Shown here piece after piece: positions 1 to 9,889 of a stretch of 64,000 nucleotides of DNA (the first letter of the stretch is position 1; each line of letters begins with the position of its first letter). The stretch is taken from assembly GCA_004297225.1 (NCBI GenBank), contig SCUI01000003.1:1-64000 (forward strand). The letters are read 5' to 3'. A program made the position numbers and the translations under genes. Source of the stretch: Lysobacteraceae bacterium. Its GTDB lineage: Bacteria > Pseudomonadota > Gammaproteobacteria > Xanthomonadales > Xanthomonadaceae. The notes under the pieces were generated by a model. That model saw nothing but the letters and a program-made list of their open reading frames with translations, ran no database searches and was not told where the DNA came from.

Positions 1-1
1 G

Positions 2-901
2 CGCGGCAAGGGCATCGCCACGCTGCTCGCGGCGCCGCTGCGGATCCTCACGGCCATCCGCGCGGCGATGCGGGTGATGCGGACGCGCCGTCCGCGCGCG
101 GTGGTCAGCTTCGGCGGCTATGCGGCCGGTCCAGGCGGCCTGGCCGCGCGCCTGCTCGGCATCCCGCTGCTGGTGCACGAACAGAACCGCGCGCCGGGCC
201 TGACCAACCGCGTGCTCGCGCGGCTGGCGCGCCGGGTGCTCACCGGTTTCCCGGATACCTTCCGCGGCGATGTCGGCGAGGAACTGGTGGGCAACCCGGT
301 GCGCGCTGAAATCTCGCGGCTGCCGCCGCCGGCCGAGCGCCTGTCCACGCACGGTGGCGCGCTGCGCCTGCTGGTGCTGGGCGGCAGCCAGGGCGCGCGC
401 GCGCTCAACGACGCCGTGCCGATGGCGTTGTCCACGCTCAGGGGCAGCGTCCAGGTCCGCCACCAGTGCGGCGAGAAGCTGCGCGAGGAAGCCGAGCGCG
501 CGTATGCGCAGGCCGGCGTCGCGGCCCGGGTCGAACCGTTCATCGCCGACATGGCCGCGGCTTACGCCGGCGCCGACCTGGTGGTGTGCCGTGCCGGCGC
601 GTTGACCCTGGCCGAGCTGTGCGCGGCCGGTGTCGGCAGCGTGCTGGTGCCGTTCCCGCAGGCGGTGGACGACCACCAGACGCGCAATGCCGAATTCCTG
701 GTGGAACGCGGCGCCGCCGTCCTGTTGAAGCAGGGCAGCGCATTGGCCGACGAACTCCGCGCCACGCTGTCCAGCCTGGGTGCGAATCCGGAGCGGCGCC
801 TGGCCATGGCCGAAGCCGCGCGCAGCCTCGCACGGCCGGACGCGGCAGAGCACGTCGCCGACGCCGTGCTGGCGGCCAGCGACTGGAAGGAGGCTGCATG
901 A
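2..901 (+). CDS. murG: MurG, lipid II-forming GlcNAc transferase (5' end missing)
   Basis: MurG transfers GlcNAc from UDP-GlcNAc to lipid I on the inner face of the cytoplasmic membrane, giving lipid II. The open frame runs in from the left window edge, so the first 55-60 residues and the start codon are missing; about 299 residues remain of a family norm near 355-360. Visible MurG signatures are the N-domain [10 protein letters not shown] and HEQN stretches, the [12 protein letters not shown] loop, and the C-domain [10 protein letters not shown] and DDHQTRNA motifs of the UDP-GlcNAc site. The stop overlaps the murC start (ATGA), as in a translationally coupled dcw operon. Confidence 0.96.
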   Translation, partial: RGKGIATLLAAPLRILTAIRAAMRVMRTRRPRAVVSFGGYAAGPGGLAARLLGIPLLVHEQNRAPGLTNRVLARLARRVLTGFPDTFRGDVGEELVGNPVRAEISRLPPPAERLSTHGGALRLLVLGGSQGARALNDAVPMALSTLRGSVQVRHQCGEKLREEAERAYAQAGVAARVEPFIADMAAAYAGADLVVCRAGALTLAELCAAGVGSVLVPFPQAVDDHQTRNAEFLVERGAAVLLKQGSALADELRATLSSLGANPERRLAMAEAARSLARPDAAEHVADAVLAASDWKEAA

Positions 902-2352
902 GCGTGCAACGACGCCTGCAGGCCAGCCGCGACCTCGCGCGCACCGCGCTCGACGGCAGCGCCACGCGCGTGCATTTCGTCGGCATCGGCGGCGTCGGCA
1001 TGAGCGGCATCGCCGAGGTGCTGTGCACGCTTGGGTATCGCGTGTCCGGTTCGGACAATGCCGACAATGCGGTCACCCGGCGCCTGGCGTCGCTGGGCGT
1101 GGCGATCTCCCGCGGCCACGCCCCGGACCACGTGCATGGCGCCGACTGCGTGGTCGCGTCCAGCGCGATCAAGGCCGACAACCCCGAATTGCTGGAAGCG
1201 CGCGCGCGGCGCATCCCGATCGTGCCGCGCGCGGAGATGCTGGCCGAGCTGATGCGTTTCCGCCGCGGCATCGCGGTGGCTGGCACCCACGGCAAGACCA
1301 CGACGACATCGTTGCTGGCCAGCGTGCTCGGCGAGGGCGGACTCGACCCGACCTTCGTCATCGGCGGCAAGCTGCTGGCCGCGGGCGCCAACGCGCGCCT
1401 GGGCGGCGGTGACTGGCTGGTGGCGGAAGCCGACGAGAGCGACGGCAGCTTCCTGCGCCTGAACCCGCTGGTGGCGATCGTCACCAACATCGACGCCGAC
1501 CACCTGGAGAACTACGGCGGCGACTTCGCCCGCGTGCAGATGGCCTTCGCCGAGTTCCTGCACCGCCTGCCGTTCTACGGCCTCGCCGTGCTGTGCATCG
1601 AGGACCCGGAAGTGGCGATGCTGGCGCAGGCGACCTCGCGGCACGTGATGACCTACGGCTTCTCCGCCGAGGCCGACGTGCGCGCCGTGGACGTGCGCCA
1701 GGACGCGGCGTGCATGCGCTACACCCTGTGCCTGCCCGACGGCAGCCGCACCGAGGTCGAGCTGGCACTGCCCGGCCGCCACAACGTGCTCAATTCGCTG
1801 GCCGCCGCGAGCGTGGGCTGGCAGCTGGGCGTCGGCGCGGAAACGATCGCGGGCGCGCTGCAGAAGTTCCAGGGCATCGGCCGTCGCTTCAACCTGCTGG
1901 CGAAACTGACCACGCCCCGGGGCGCGACCGTGCAGCTGGTCGACGACTACGGCCACCATCCCAAGGAACTGGAAGCGGTGTTCGCCGCGGCGCGCGGCGG
2001 CTGGCCGGACAAGCGCCTGGTGGTCGCGTTCCAGCCGCATCGCTACACCCGCACCCGCGACCTGTTCGACGACTTCGCCAGCGTGCTGTCCGGCGTCGAC
2101 GCGCTGGTGCTCACCGAAGTCTATCCGGCGGGCGAGGCCCCGATCGCCGGTGCCGACGCGCGCTCGCTTGCGCGCGCGATCCGCACCCGCGGCCGCATCG
2201 ATCCGATCGTGGTCAACGGCGCCGCCGAATTGTCCACGGTGTTGCCGGACATCCTGCAGGACGGCGACCTGTTGCTGGTGATGGGGGCGGGCGACATCGG
2301 CCACGCCGCCCAGCAGCTGGCCGCCAATGGCTTCCAGGGGAACGCGTCATGA
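898..2352 (+). CDS. murC: UDP-N-acetylmuramate--L-alanine ligase MurC
   Basis: MurC adds L-Ala to UDP-MurNAc with ATP, the first step of the peptidoglycan stem peptide, in the cytosol. The 484-residue product has the family's normal length. The N-terminal Rossmann-like UDP site appears as [15 protein letters not shown] (about residues 26-40), the Mur-ligase P-loop GTHGKTTT lies at 129-136, and the C-terminal domain carries the DDYGHHPKE and [12 protein letters not shown] motifs. The ATG overlaps the murG stop, and its own TGA overlaps the ddl start in the same ATGA fashion, so expression is probably coupled through the dcw operon. Confidence 0.97.
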   Translation: MSVQRRLQASRDLARTALDGSATRVHFVGIGGVGMSGIAEVLCTLGYRVSGSDNADNAVTRRLASLGVAISRGHAPDHVHGADCVVASSAIKADNPELLEARARRIPIVPRAEMLAELMRFRRGIAVAGTHGKTTTTSLLASVLGEGGLDPTFVIGGKLLAAGANARLGGGDWLVAEADESDGSFLRLNPLVAIVTNIDADHLENYGGDFARVQMAFAEFLHRLPFYGLAVLCIEDPEVAMLAQATSRHVMTYGFSAEADVRAVDVRQDAACMRYTLCLPDGSRTEVELALPGRHNVLNSLAAASVGWQLGVGAETIAGALQKFQGIGRRFNLLAKLTTPRGATVQLVDDYGHHPKELEAVFAAARGGWPDKRLVVAFQPHRYTRTRDLFDDFASVLSGVDALVLTEVYPAGEAPIAGADARSLARAIRTRGRIDPIVVNGAAELSTVLPDILQDGDLLLVMGAGDIGHAAQQLAANGFQGNAS

Positions 2353-3284
2353 GCCCGCGTCCTTCCGATCCTGCCGTGTTCGGCCGCGTGGCGGTACTGC
2401 TCGGCGGCACCAGCGCGGAACGAGAGGTGTCGCTCGACTCCGGGCGCAACGTGCTCGAGGCGCTGCGTTCGCGCGGCGTCGACGCGCAGCGCGTGGACGG
2501 CATTCCCACGCTCATCCGCGAACTGCAGGACAAGCATTTCGACCGGGTGTTCAACATCCTGCACGGCGGCGCCGGCGAGAACGGCACGCTGCAAGGCCTG
2601 CTGGAAAGCCTGGGAGTGCCCTACACCGGCGCTGGCGTGCTCGGCTCGGCCCTGACCATGGACAAGATCCGCACCAAGCAGGTGTGGATCGCCGAAGGCC
2701 TGCCGACGCCGGCGTTCCGCCGCATTCCCGCTGGCGGCGACGTGCGCGCGACGGTCGGCGAGCTCGGCATGCCCGCGTTCCTGAAGCCGTCCAGCGAAGG
2801 CTCCAGCGTCGGCGCGTTCCGCGTCACCAGCGACGCGGAACTGGTGCGTGCGGCCGAATTCGCCGCGGGCTACGCCGGCGAACTGCTGGTCGAGCAGCTG
2901 GTGGAAGGCGACGAGCTGACCGTCGGCATCCTCGGCACCGAGGCACTGCCCTCGATCCGCATCGTGCCGAAGCAGGGCTGGTACGACTACCACGCCAAGT
3001 ACCAGGCCGAGGACACGCAGTACTTGTGCCCCGGGCTGGAGGGCGAAGCGGAGGATGCGATCCGCGCACTGGCGCTGCGCGCGTTCCGCGCTGCCGGCTG
3101 CAGCGGCTGGGGCCGGGTGGACGTGATGCGCGATCGCGCCGGCAACCTGTTCCTGCTCGAAGTGAACACCGCGCCCGGGATGACCAGCCATTCGCTGGTA
3201 CCCAAGGCGGCGCGCCAGCTCGGCATCGAATTCGACGCGCTGTGCTGGGCGATCCTGGCGCAGACGCTGGAGCCGCGCCCATGA
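2349..3284 (+). CDS. ddl: D-alanine--D-alanine ligase
   Basis: Ddl makes the D-Ala-D-Ala dipeptide that ends the stem peptide. The protein has 311 residues, like the DdlB-type enzymes found between murC and ftsQ in many gammaproteobacteria. ATP-grasp features are visible: [13 protein letters not shown] at the N-terminus, the [15 protein letters not shown] loop, [10 protein letters not shown] for ATP binding, and the C-terminal metal and substrate site [13 protein letters not shown]. The start overlaps the murC stop, and the stop overlaps the ftsQ start, each by four bases. Confidence 0.96.
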   Translation: MSPRPSDPAVFGRVAVLLGGTSAEREVSLDSGRNVLEALRSRGVDAQRVDGIPTLIRELQDKHFDRVFNILHGGAGENGTLQGLLESLGVPYTGAGVLGSALTMDKIRTKQVWIAEGLPTPAFRRIPAGGDVRATVGELGMPAFLKPSSEGSSVGAFRVTSDAELVRAAEFAAGYAGELLVEQLVEGDELTVGILGTEALPSIRIVPKQGWYDYHAKYQAEDTQYLCPGLEGEAEDAIRALALRAFRAAGCSGWGRVDVMRDRAGNLFLLEVNTAPGMTSHSLVPKAARQLGIEFDALCWAILAQTLEPRP

Positions 3285-4033
3285 GCGGCCTGCTCGACGG
3301 CACCCTGGTGAACGGCGCCGTGTTCCGGATCGCGGCGTGGTCGCTGGCGCTGGCGCTGGTCGCGTTGCCGCTGGTGGCCGTGGTCAACGGCTGGGCCGGC
3401 GCCGACCGCTGGCCGCTGCGCACCTTGCGCGTCACCGGCGACCTGCACCGCGTTGACCCGGCGAAACTGCAGCAGATCCTGCGGCCGTTCGCGCAGCGCG
3501 GCTATTTCGCGGTGCAGCTTGGCGAGGCCCAGGCCGCGGTCGCGCGACTGCCGTGGGTCGAGCATGCCGAAGTGCGCAAGCGCTGGCCGGACGTGCTCGA
3601 GGTGGTGGTCGTCGAGCACCGCCCGTTCGCGCGCTGGGGCAAGGACCGCGTGCTGTCCGAGGAAGGCAGGCTGTTCCCGGCCGCCGGCATCGAGCTGCCG
3701 AAGGCGCTGCCGTTGCTCGACGGCCCGGATGCGCGCGTGGCCGCGGTGATGTCGCTGTATGGCGAGGCCCGCGAGCTGTTCGCCCCGGCCGGCGCCGACG
3801 TGCGCGCGCTGCGGCTGGATCGTCGCGGCAGCTGGGAGCTCGAGCTGTCGGACGGCATCGATGTCCTGGTCGGCAGCCGCGAGGCGCGCAGCCGCATGGA
3901 CCGTTTCGCGCGGCTGCTGCCGCGCCTGATCGCGCAGCGCGACGCGTCCGCCAAGGGCGGCCCGCTGCTGCGCGCGGACCTTCGCTACACCAACGGGTTC
4001 GCGCTGACCTGGGGAGAACCGGCAACACCATGA
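3281..4033 (+). CDS. ftsQ: Cell division protein FtsQ
   Basis: FtsQ is the bitopic divisome protein that bridges the early cytoplasmic ring and the late periplasmic complex with FtsB and FtsL. At 250 residues it has a short cytosolic tail, one membrane segment at about residues 15-35, then the periplasmic POTRA domain ([14 protein letters not shown] onward) and the FtsQ beta-domain with [22 protein letters not shown]. Its position between ddl and ftsA is classical. Start and stop both overlap neighbouring genes by four bases. Confidence 0.94.
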   Translation: MSGLLDGTLVNGAVFRIAAWSLALALVALPLVAVVNGWAGADRWPLRTLRVTGDLHRVDPAKLQQILRPFAQRGYFAVQLGEAQAAVARLPWVEHAEVRKRWPDVLEVVVVEHRPFARWGKDRVLSEEGRLFPAAGIELPKALPLLDGPDARVAAVMSLYGEARELFAPAGADVRALRLDRRGSWELELSDGIDVLVGSREARSRMDRFARLLPRLIAQRDASAKGGPLLRADLRYTNGFALTWGEPATP

Positions 4034-5265
4034 ACCGAAAAGGCGACAAGGCCCTGATCGTCGGCCTCGACATCGGCACCTCCAAGGTGGTGGCGCTGGT
4101 CGGCGAGTATTCGCCGGGCAATCCCATCGAAGTGATCGGCATCGGCTCGCACGAATCGCGCGGGCTCAAGCGCGGCGTCGTCGTCGACATCGAGTCCACG
4201 GTGCAGTCGATCCAGCGCGCGGTGGAGGAAGCCGAGCTGATGGCCGGCTGCGAGATCAGCTCGGTCTATGCGTCGATCTCCGGCAACCACGTGCAATGCC
4301 GCAACTCCCCGGGCATCGTCCCGATCCGCGACGGCGAGGTCACCTGGGCCGACCTGGACCGCGTGCTCGAAGCGGCCAAGGCGGTGGCGATCCCCGCCGA
4401 CCAGCGGATCCTGCACGCGATCCCGCGCGAGTACGTGCTCGACGATTCGCAGGAAGGCATCCGCAACCCGGTCGGAATGACCGGCGTGCGCCTGGAGGTG
4501 CACGCGCACCTGGTGGTGTGCGCGCAGTCGGCCGCGGCCAACATCACCAAGTGCGTGCAGCGTTGCGGCCTGCAGGTCGACGACCTGATCCTGTCCTCGC
4601 TGGCCTCGGCGACCGCGGTGCTGACCGCCGACGAGCGCGAGCTGGGAGTGGTGCTGGTCGACATCGGCGCCGGCACCACCGACATCGCGGTATTCGTGCA
4701 GGGCGCGATCAGCCACACCGCCTCGCTGCCGATCGCCGGCGACCACGTCACCAGCGACATCGCGCACATGCTGCGCACGCCGACGCCGGAAGCCGAGCAG
4801 ATCAAGGTGCGCTACGCCTGCGCGCTGGCGCAGCTGGCCACCGCCGAGGAATCCATCCAGGTGCCCAGCGTCGGCGACCGCCCGCCGCGTCGCCTGCCGC
4901 GCCACTCGCTGGCGCAGGCCGTGCAGGGCCGCTACGAGGAAATCTTCGAGATGGTGCAGGCCGAGCTGCGCCGCTCCGGCTTCGAGGAACTGGTGCGCGC
5001 CGGGATGGTGCTCACCGGCGGCGCCTCGAAGATGGAAGGCGTGGTCGAGCTGGCCGAGGAAATGTTGCAGATGCCGGTGCGGGTGGGCGTGCCGCAGCAC
5101 GTCACCGGGCTGGGCGAAGTGGTGAACAACCCGGTGCACGCCACCGGGGTCGGGCTGCTGCTGATGGGCAGCCAGATCGAACATCCGCGAAGGCCGGTGA
5201 TCCGCGCCGGCCGCGCGGGGAGCTTCCTGGCGAAGTTGAAGAACTGGTATCGCGGGGAGTTCTGA
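4030..5265 (+). CDS. ftsA: Cell division protein FtsA
   Basis: FtsA is the actin-fold ATPase that anchors FtsZ to the membrane and recruits later divisome proteins. The 411-residue product shows the phosphate-1 motif GLDIGTSKV near residue 14, the SHI domain with SSVYASISGNHV, the phosphate-2 motif VDIGAGTTDIAVF, and a C-terminal amphipathic tail (FLAKLKNWYRGEF) that serves as the membrane-targeting sequence. It overlaps the ftsQ stop by four bases and is followed 57 bases later by ftsZ. Confidence 0.97.
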   Translation: MNRKGDKALIVGLDIGTSKVVALVGEYSPGNPIEVIGIGSHESRGLKRGVVVDIESTVQSIQRAVEEAELMAGCEISSVYASISGNHVQCRNSPGIVPIRDGEVTWADLDRVLEAAKAVAIPADQRILHAIPREYVLDDSQEGIRNPVGMTGVRLEVHAHLVVCAQSAAANITKCVQRCGLQVDDLILSSLASATAVLTADERELGVVLVDIGAGTTDIAVFVQGAISHTASLPIAGDHVTSDIAHMLRTPTPEAEQIKVRYACALAQLATAEESIQVPSVGDRPPRRLPRHSLAQAVQGRYEEIFEMVQAELRRSGFEELVRAGMVLTGGASKMEGVVELAEEMLQMPVRVGVPQHVTGLGEVVNNPVHATGVGLLLMGSQIEHPRRPVIRAGRAGSFLAKLKNWYRGEF

Positions 5266-5322
5266 GCGGGGCAGGTGGGTAGAGGTCGGCAATCACATAA
5301 CTAAAAACGCGAGGACATGGTC

Positions 5323-6600
5323 ATGGCGCATTTCGAACTGGTGGAAAAGATGGCCCCGAATGCGGTCATCAAGGTGGTGGGCGTGGGCGGCGGCGGCGGC
5401 AACGCGGTCGCGCACATGGTCAACAGCAGCGTGGACGGGGTGGAGTTCATCACCGCGAACACCGACTCGCAGGCGATCAAGAACTGCGGCGCCAAGCTGC
5501 AGCTGCAGCTTGGCAGCAACGTCACCAAGGGCCTGGGCGCCGGCGCGAACCCCGAAGTGGGCCGCCAGGCCGCGCTCGAGGACCGCGAGCGGATCATGGA
5601 CGCGCTGCAGGGCGCGGACATGGTGTTCATCACCGCCGGCATGGGCGGCGGCACCGGCACCGGGGCGGCGCCGGTGGTGGCGCAACTGGCCAAGGAGATG
5701 GGGATCCTGACCGTGGCGGTGGTCACCAAGCCGTTCCCGTTCGAGGGCCGCCGGCGGATGCAGGTCGCGCTCAAGGGCATCGACGAGCTGAGCCAGCACT
5801 GCGATTCGCTGATCACCATCCCCAACGAGAAGCTGATCACCGTGCTGGGCCGCAACGCGACGATGATCCAGGCCTTCCGCGCCGCCAACGACGTGCTGCT
5901 CGGCGCGGTGCAGGGCATCGCCGACCTGATCGTGCGCCCGGGCCTGATCAACGTCGACTTCGCCGACGTGCGCACGGTGATGAGCGAGATGGGCCTGGCG
6001 ATGATGGGCACCGGCCATGCCCGCGGCGACGACCGCGCGCAGGCGGCCGCCGAGTCGGCGATCCAGAACCCGCTGCTCGACGACGTCAACCTGTCCGGCG
6101 CCAACGGCATCCTGGTCAACATCACTGCCGGTCCGGACTTCACCATGGCCGAGTTCGACGAGGTCGGCCGCACCGTGGAGAACTTCGCCAGCGAGGACGC
6201 CACCGTGGTCATCGGCACCGTGCTCGACCCGGACATGCAGGACGACGTCCGCGTCACCGTGGTCGCCACCGGCCTCAACCGCGCCGTGTCGCGGCAGCCG
6301 CTGCGGCACGAGGAGCGTGAGGCCTCGCGCGATTACGGCCGCGACACGCGCAAGCCGCAGGTGCAGCTGATCCACAACCAGGGCAAGCGCGACGGCACCA
6401 CCGGCATGCTGATCGACGAGGTCGCCGATCCGTACGTGCCGGCCACCGGCAGCGGCATCGGCGCCATGCTGCGCGGCCGCAGCAGCGCGGGGGCGGGCGG
6501 TGCCACCACCGCCGAGCCGGCCGCGCCTGCCGCGGCCGACTTCGGCGGCGACAGCAGCTACCTCGACATCCCCGCCTTCCTCCGCCGCCAGGCGGATTGA
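5323..6600 (+). CDS. ftsZ: Cell division GTPase FtsZ
   Basis: FtsZ is the tubulin homologue that polymerises with GTP to form the Z ring. The 425-residue product carries the GTP-binding GGGTGTG signature at 108-114, the T7-loop region [11 protein letters not shown], and the C-terminal [11 protein letters not shown] tail that binds FtsA and other partners. Two in-frame ATGs lie six bases apart (5317 and 5323). I chose 5323 because the GAGGA ribosome site at 5311-5315 is then seven bases away, and because the product starts MAHFEL as I recall for xanthomonad FtsZ. A hairpin terminator follows. Confidence 0.97.
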   Translation: MAHFELVEKMAPNAVIKVVGVGGGGGNAVAHMVNSSVDGVEFITANTDSQAIKNCGAKLQLQLGSNVTKGLGAGANPEVGRQAALEDRERIMDALQGADMVFITAGMGGGTGTGAAPVVAQLAKEMGILTVAVVTKPFPFEGRRRMQVALKGIDELSQHCDSLITIPNEKLITVLGRNATMIQAFRAANDVLLGAVQGIADLIVRPGLINVDFADVRTVMSEMGLAMMGTGHARGDDRAQAAAESAIQNPLLDDVNLSGANGILVNITAGPDFTMAEFDEVGRTVENFASEDATVVIGTVLDPDMQDDVRVTVVATGLNRAVSRQPLRHEEREASRDYGRDTRKPQVQLIHNQGKRDGTTGMLIDEVADPYVPATGSGIGAMLRGRSSAGAGGATTAEPAAPAAADFGGDSSYLDIPAFLRRQAD

Positions 6601-6626
6601 GGGCTGGCGCCGACCATGGAACATTC

Positions 6627-6656
6627 GGCCGGTCGGGACCACCGACCGGCCCTTTT
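6627..6656 (+). terminator. Rho-independent terminator after ftsZ
   Basis: A 10-base-pair perfect stem (GGCCGGTCGG with CCGACCGGCC, positions 6627-6636 and 6642-6651) closes a five-base loop and is followed by CTTTTC. It lies 27 bases after the ftsZ stop and before lpxC, so it should end the murG-ftsZ transcript. lpxC would then need its own promoter; TAATCT at 6694-6699 is a possible -10 box, but its -35 partner is poor. Confidence 0.75.
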
Positions 6657-6756
6657 CCCCGCCTTCACTCCGTTCAGGTTCAGCCTGCGGTGGTAATCTT
6701 CCTGACCTTCACGCCCCCGCGCGCGTAATCCCCTGGCGCCCCAGCCGCGAGCCCGC

Positions 6757-7665
6757 ATGCTGCAGCAACGCACCCTCAAGAACGTGATCCGCGCCACCGG
6801 CGTGGGGTTGCACAGCGGGGAGAAGGTCTACCTCACGCTGCGCCCCGCCGCCGTGGATACCGGCATCGTGTTCCGCCGGGTGGACCTGGAGCCCGTGGTC
6901 GAGATCCCGGCCGACGCGAAACTGGTCACCGAAACCATGCTCTGCACCGGCCTGTCGCGCGACGGCGGCAAGGTGCTGACGATCGAACACCTGATGTCGG
7001 CCTTCGCCGGGCTGGGCATCGACAACGCCTATGTCGACCTGTCGGCGCCGGAAGTGCCGATCATGGACGGGTCCGCCGGACCGTTCGTGTTCCTGCTGCA
7101 ATCCGCGGGCCTGGTCGAGCAGAACGCGCCCAAGCGCTTCATCCGCATCCGCGAGCCGATCGAGGTGACGGATGGCGACAAGCTCGCGCGCTTCACCCCG
7201 CACGACGGTTTCCGCCTCGATTTCACCGTGGAATTCAACCATCCCGCGATCCCGCGCACGCAGTCGCGCGCGGTGGTGGAATTCTCCAGCGAGTCCTACA
7301 TCCGCGAGGTCAGCCGCGCCCGCACCTTCGGCTTCATGCGCGACCTGGAGTTCATGCGCGAGCGCAACCTGGGCCTCGGCGGCTCGATGGACAACGCCAT
7401 CGTGCTCGACGAGTTCCGCGTGCTGAACGACGACGGCCTGCGCTACGCCGACGAATTCGTGCGCCACAAGATCCTCGACGCGGTGGGCGACCTCTACCTG
7501 GCCGGCCACCCGATCATCGGCGCCTACGAGGCGCGCAAGTCCGGCCACGCGCTCAACAACAAGCTGGTGCGCGAGCTGCAGGCCCGGCCTGCGGCCTGGG
7601 ACATCGTCACGTTCGAGGAGCCCGACGCTGCACCGGCGGGTTACGGAACGGTCGCCACTGCCTAG
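6757..7665 (+). CDS. lpxC: UDP-3-O-acyl-N-acetylglucosamine deacetylase LpxC
   Basis: LpxC catalyses the committed step of lipid A synthesis, removing the acetyl group of UDP-3-O-acyl-GlcNAc with a zinc ion. The 302-residue length matches the family. Zinc ligands are seen at His78 (in TIEHLMSAF), His237 and Asp241 (in [10 protein letters not shown]), the catalytic base Glu77 precedes His78, and the general acid corresponds to His264 in KSGHALNN. It follows ftsZ as in other gammaproteobacteria. Downstream it converges on the PIN-protein gene, with only 15 bases between stops and no terminator that I can see. Confidence 0.97.
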   Translation: MLQQRTLKNVIRATGVGLHSGEKVYLTLRPAAVDTGIVFRRVDLEPVVEIPADAKLVTETMLCTGLSRDGGKVLTIEHLMSAFAGLGIDNAYVDLSAPEVPIMDGSAGPFVFLLQSAGLVEQNAPKRFIRIREPIEVTDGDKLARFTPHDGFRLDFTVEFNHPAIPRTQSRAVVEFSSESYIREVSRARTFGFMRDLEFMRERNLGLGGSMDNAIVLDEFRVLNDDGLRYADEFVRHKILDAVGDLYLAGHPIIGAYEARKSGHALNNKLVRELQARPAAWDIVTFEEPDAAPAGYGTVATA

Positions 7666-7680
7666 CCAAAGCTCCGGCGT

Positions 7681-8187
7681 TCAGGCTCCGAGGATGAGTC
7701 TTGTCTTGCGCTCGGACAACCATCGCTCACAGTAGTTCTGCGCAAGATCGTACTTGAGCCTGGCCCGGAGATGCGAAGCCATGGCTTCCAGCGACACCAG
7801 ACGGTCAAGCCATTGGCGACCATGCGCAAAGCGAACCAAGGCCATGTCCGGGCTGTTCAACAGCCAGGCATCTGCTGCCACGGAATCCGCGTAAACGAGC
7901 AGGTCGCGCTCCCCCGGGTCCAGAGATGGGTGGCCATACGCCAGATTGAAGCGCGCACGCTGCTCATCCGAGATGTCGTGGACGAGGTCAAGCGATGACC
8001 TGAGCGCGGCTTCGTCGATCAAATGCTCGGGGCGCCTGTTCTGGTACCCCGTTTGCGTCTCTTCGACGATCTTTTCGACGGTCTGGATCCGAAAGAAGCC
8101 CGCGAGTTGCGGCCAGCAACCCGTCCTATGGGCTTCGATGATGACGTTGGTGTCGACCAGGACGACTTGTCCATGAAGGAATGGCAT
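7681..8187 (-). CDS. PIN-domain protein, putative toxin of an ImmA-linked module
   Basis: The 168-residue product begins with a PIN-like core: VLVDTNVIIEA with Asp12, an acidic residue at Glu42 in EKIVEET, GERD with Glu93 and Asp95, and a late NSPD with Asp114. That acidic set is the metal-binding pattern of PIN ribonucleases, so an RNase activity is likely by family. It resembles DUF4411-type proteins that occur beside ImmA/XRE genes, but I cannot confirm that membership. It starts six bases after the stop of the XRE-ImmA gene, so the two are almost certainly co-transcribed. The RNA target is unknown. Confidence 0.75.
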   Translation of the reverse strand: MPFLHGQVVLVDTNVIIEAHRTGCWPQLAGFFRIQTVEKIVEETQTGYQNRRPEHLIDEAALRSSLDLVHDISDEQRARFNLAYGHPSLDPGERDLLVYADSVAADAWLLNSPDMALVRFAHGRQWLDRLVSLEAMASHLRARLKYDLAQNYCERWLSERKTRLILGA

Positions 8188-8193
8188 GCGTCG

Positions 8194-9303
8194 TCACAGG
8201 TCGAATGGTGCCCTGACGCCGTGTTCCGAGAACATGTCCGCCAGATCATCCACGTTCGTTCCGACGACATTGGCCACCCTGCGCACAGACATATGCCCAT
8301 GGTCGATTGCCCAAGCCAGGATCTCCACGAACCTCCGGCTGAAGCGGGGAGGCAATGCCTCATCCATCGGCGAACGCAACAAGTGGTCTGCGATCTGGTC
8401 TGCCGACGTCCTGGCAATCAATCCAAGGCCAACAAGCCGCCATTTCAGCGCTTGCCCGCTGACCCGGAAATGCAATGCGCCTTCCTTGATCCATCGGGCT
8501 GCTTCGTCGACCTCTCGGGGGAGAGGATGGCCAGCAACGTATTCCCGGATCGCAGCTTCCGGCATCAGCAGGCCAGACGAGAATTTGTCGGCCAGCGTTT
8601 CGATCCGCTTGAACGACTTGCCGCTCTTCCCTTCGGCCGCCTCGATGTGCGGAGGCTTCATCTCGCTCCAGGTCAGCAGATGGAAGAGCTCGTGACCCAG
8701 ATCGAAAGAGCGGCGTCCCGATGCTTCACGACGGTTGATGATGATTGCGTTCAACGGACCGAGTTGGCAGGCAGCACCGGAGATGCCAGGAATGGTGTCC
8801 ACGAGCAGAACCAGCGTGTCGAGTCGCTCCTCCAGCGCGGAAACGAGCGACGACGCGGGTATGGCGCCAAGGCCAAGCGCGAGAGAGATGGCTTCGCCTT
8901 CGGCGACAGCTTCCTCATACGAGCTTTTTGCCGTGAGTGCGACACGCATCAGCGATGAGTTGACAGTATCGCCGCGCAACCTCGCGAGGTGACGGAAGGT
9001 AGCGATCCACCGACCGGCCGTTTGTTCGAAGGACGCAACATCGGCCTCGTTGCCGTTGGACTTGCGCCAGGAGAAAGTTGCTTCCCCAGCCAGCTCCAGT
9101 GGATCGGTGAAGTAATCCACGTCCACCTGGAAGAATGCGGCGGCGCGCACGAGTTCTGCAGGCGCAAGGGCGCGCTTGCCCAACTCGATGGCGGACAAGG
9201 TTTGGCGATCCTTGAAATCCAGGGCTTTTGCCAGTTCGACCTGGCTGACCTGGCGGCGCTCGCGAAGGGCCTGAAGCCGACGACGCGCGGTGGTGTGGTC
9301 CAT
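8194..9303 (-). CDS. XRE-family regulator with ImmA/IrrE metallopeptidase domain
   Basis: The 369-residue product has an N-terminal XRE helix-turn-helix (about residues 20-43, QVSQVELAKAL then SAIELGKR) and a central ImmA/IrrE-type zinc peptidase motif HELFH at 204-208. Such fusions act as cleavable repressors or as antitoxin-like partners. The frame is open 54 bases further upstream to an ATG at 9357, but that codon lies inside the -35 box of the promoter described at 9329-9360, so I place the start at 9303, preceded by GAGAG. It is the first gene of a two-gene operon with the PIN protein and probably represses itself. Confidence 0.85.
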   Translation of the reverse strand: MDHTTARRRLQALRERRQVSQVELAKALDFKDRQTLSAIELGKRALAPAELVRAAAFFQVDVDYFTDPLELAGEATFSWRKSNGNEADVASFEQTAGRWIATFRHLARLRGDTVNSSLMRVALTAKSSYEEAVAEGEAISLALGLGAIPASSLVSALEERLDTLVLLVDTIPGISGAACQLGPLNAIIINRREASGRRSFDLGHELFHLLTWSEMKPPHIEAAEGKSGKSFKRIETLADKFSSGLLMPEAAIREYVAGHPLPREVDEAARWIKEGALHFRVSGQALKWRLVGLGLIARTSADQIADHLLRSPMDEALPPRFSRRFVEILAWAIDHGHMSVRRVANVVGTNVDDLADMFSEHGVRAPFDL

Positions 9304-9328
9304 AAGTGACTCTCGTCTGGACCTGAGG

Positions 9329-9360
9329 ATGATATCTTGCAAAGTATGAATTTGCAAGAT
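9329..9360 (-). promoter_or_regulatory. Promoter and palindromic operator of the XRE-ImmA/PIN operon
   Basis: On the reverse strand TTGCAA (9357-9352) and TATCAT (9334-9329) are separated by 17 bases, a good sigma-70 layout. A perfect inverted repeat, ATCTTGCAAA and TTTGCAAGAT with a seven-base spacer (9334-9343 and 9351-9360), covers the -35 box and most of the spacer. A protein bound there would block RNA polymerase, which fits autorepression by the XRE domain of the first gene. The predicted transcript start is about 20 bases before the ATG at 9303. Confidence 0.7.
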
Positions 9361-9451
9361 TTCCTTCGATTTAACCTTTCACATCGCCTCGACGGTTAGC
9401 ATCCGTCCGGTCCGGCGTGGCCGCCACGTGATTTCGGCGCCGCACCGGCCA

Positions 9452-9889
9452 TCAGGTTCCCTTCTTTTTCTTCGGTTCCGGGGCGGCCCCCTCCAGGGAG
9501 GCCAGCGCGGCATCGAGGGCCTGGCGCGTTGCCGCGGACATCGGCCGGGGCATGCGCGGGGCAGGGGGATCGGCCTGGAGTGGCTTCGTCGTGGCCTTGA
9601 CCACGACGGCGTCGCAGTCGAGCCCGACGGAACGGGCGGCGTCGAGGAGTTCGGGGGAGGCGAGGCGCAGCCGCGCCCGCCACACCGGGGAATCGACGAG
9701 GAACACCAGCCTGCCGCCGTCCACGTTCGCCAGCCGCGCATGCGCGGCGATCGCGGGGGGCAGGTGGGGACGCAGCCGCTGTTCCAGCGCATCGAGCCAC
9801 AGGGCACGGCGCAACGGATCGGCATTCGCGCCCGCGAACAGCGCTTCGAGCGCCTCGCGCGGCGGCCTGGACGAACTGGACATGCCCAT
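9452..9889 (-). CDS. dciA: DUF721/DciA-family protein, putative helicase-loading factor
   Basis: The 145-residue product fits the DUF721 family: a KH-like N-terminal half with DALEQRLRPHLPPAIAAHARLANVDGGRLVFLVDSPVWRAR split over residues 33-71, then a disordered Lys-rich tail (KKKKGT). DciA proteins assist DnaB loading at replication forks in bacteria that lack dnaC. The place between lpxC and secA is where I recall the Pseudomonas dciA gene. A second ATG is at 9883. The start region CATGCCCATG is shared with the divergent M23 gene, so each promoter must lie within the other gene. Confidence 0.75.
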   Translation of the reverse strand: MGMSSSSRPPREALEALFAGANADPLRRALWLDALEQRLRPHLPPAIAAHARLANVDGGRLVFLVDSPVWRARLRLASPELLDAARSVGLDCDAVVVKATTKPLQADPPAPRMPRPMSAATRQALDAALASLEGAAPEPKKKKGT

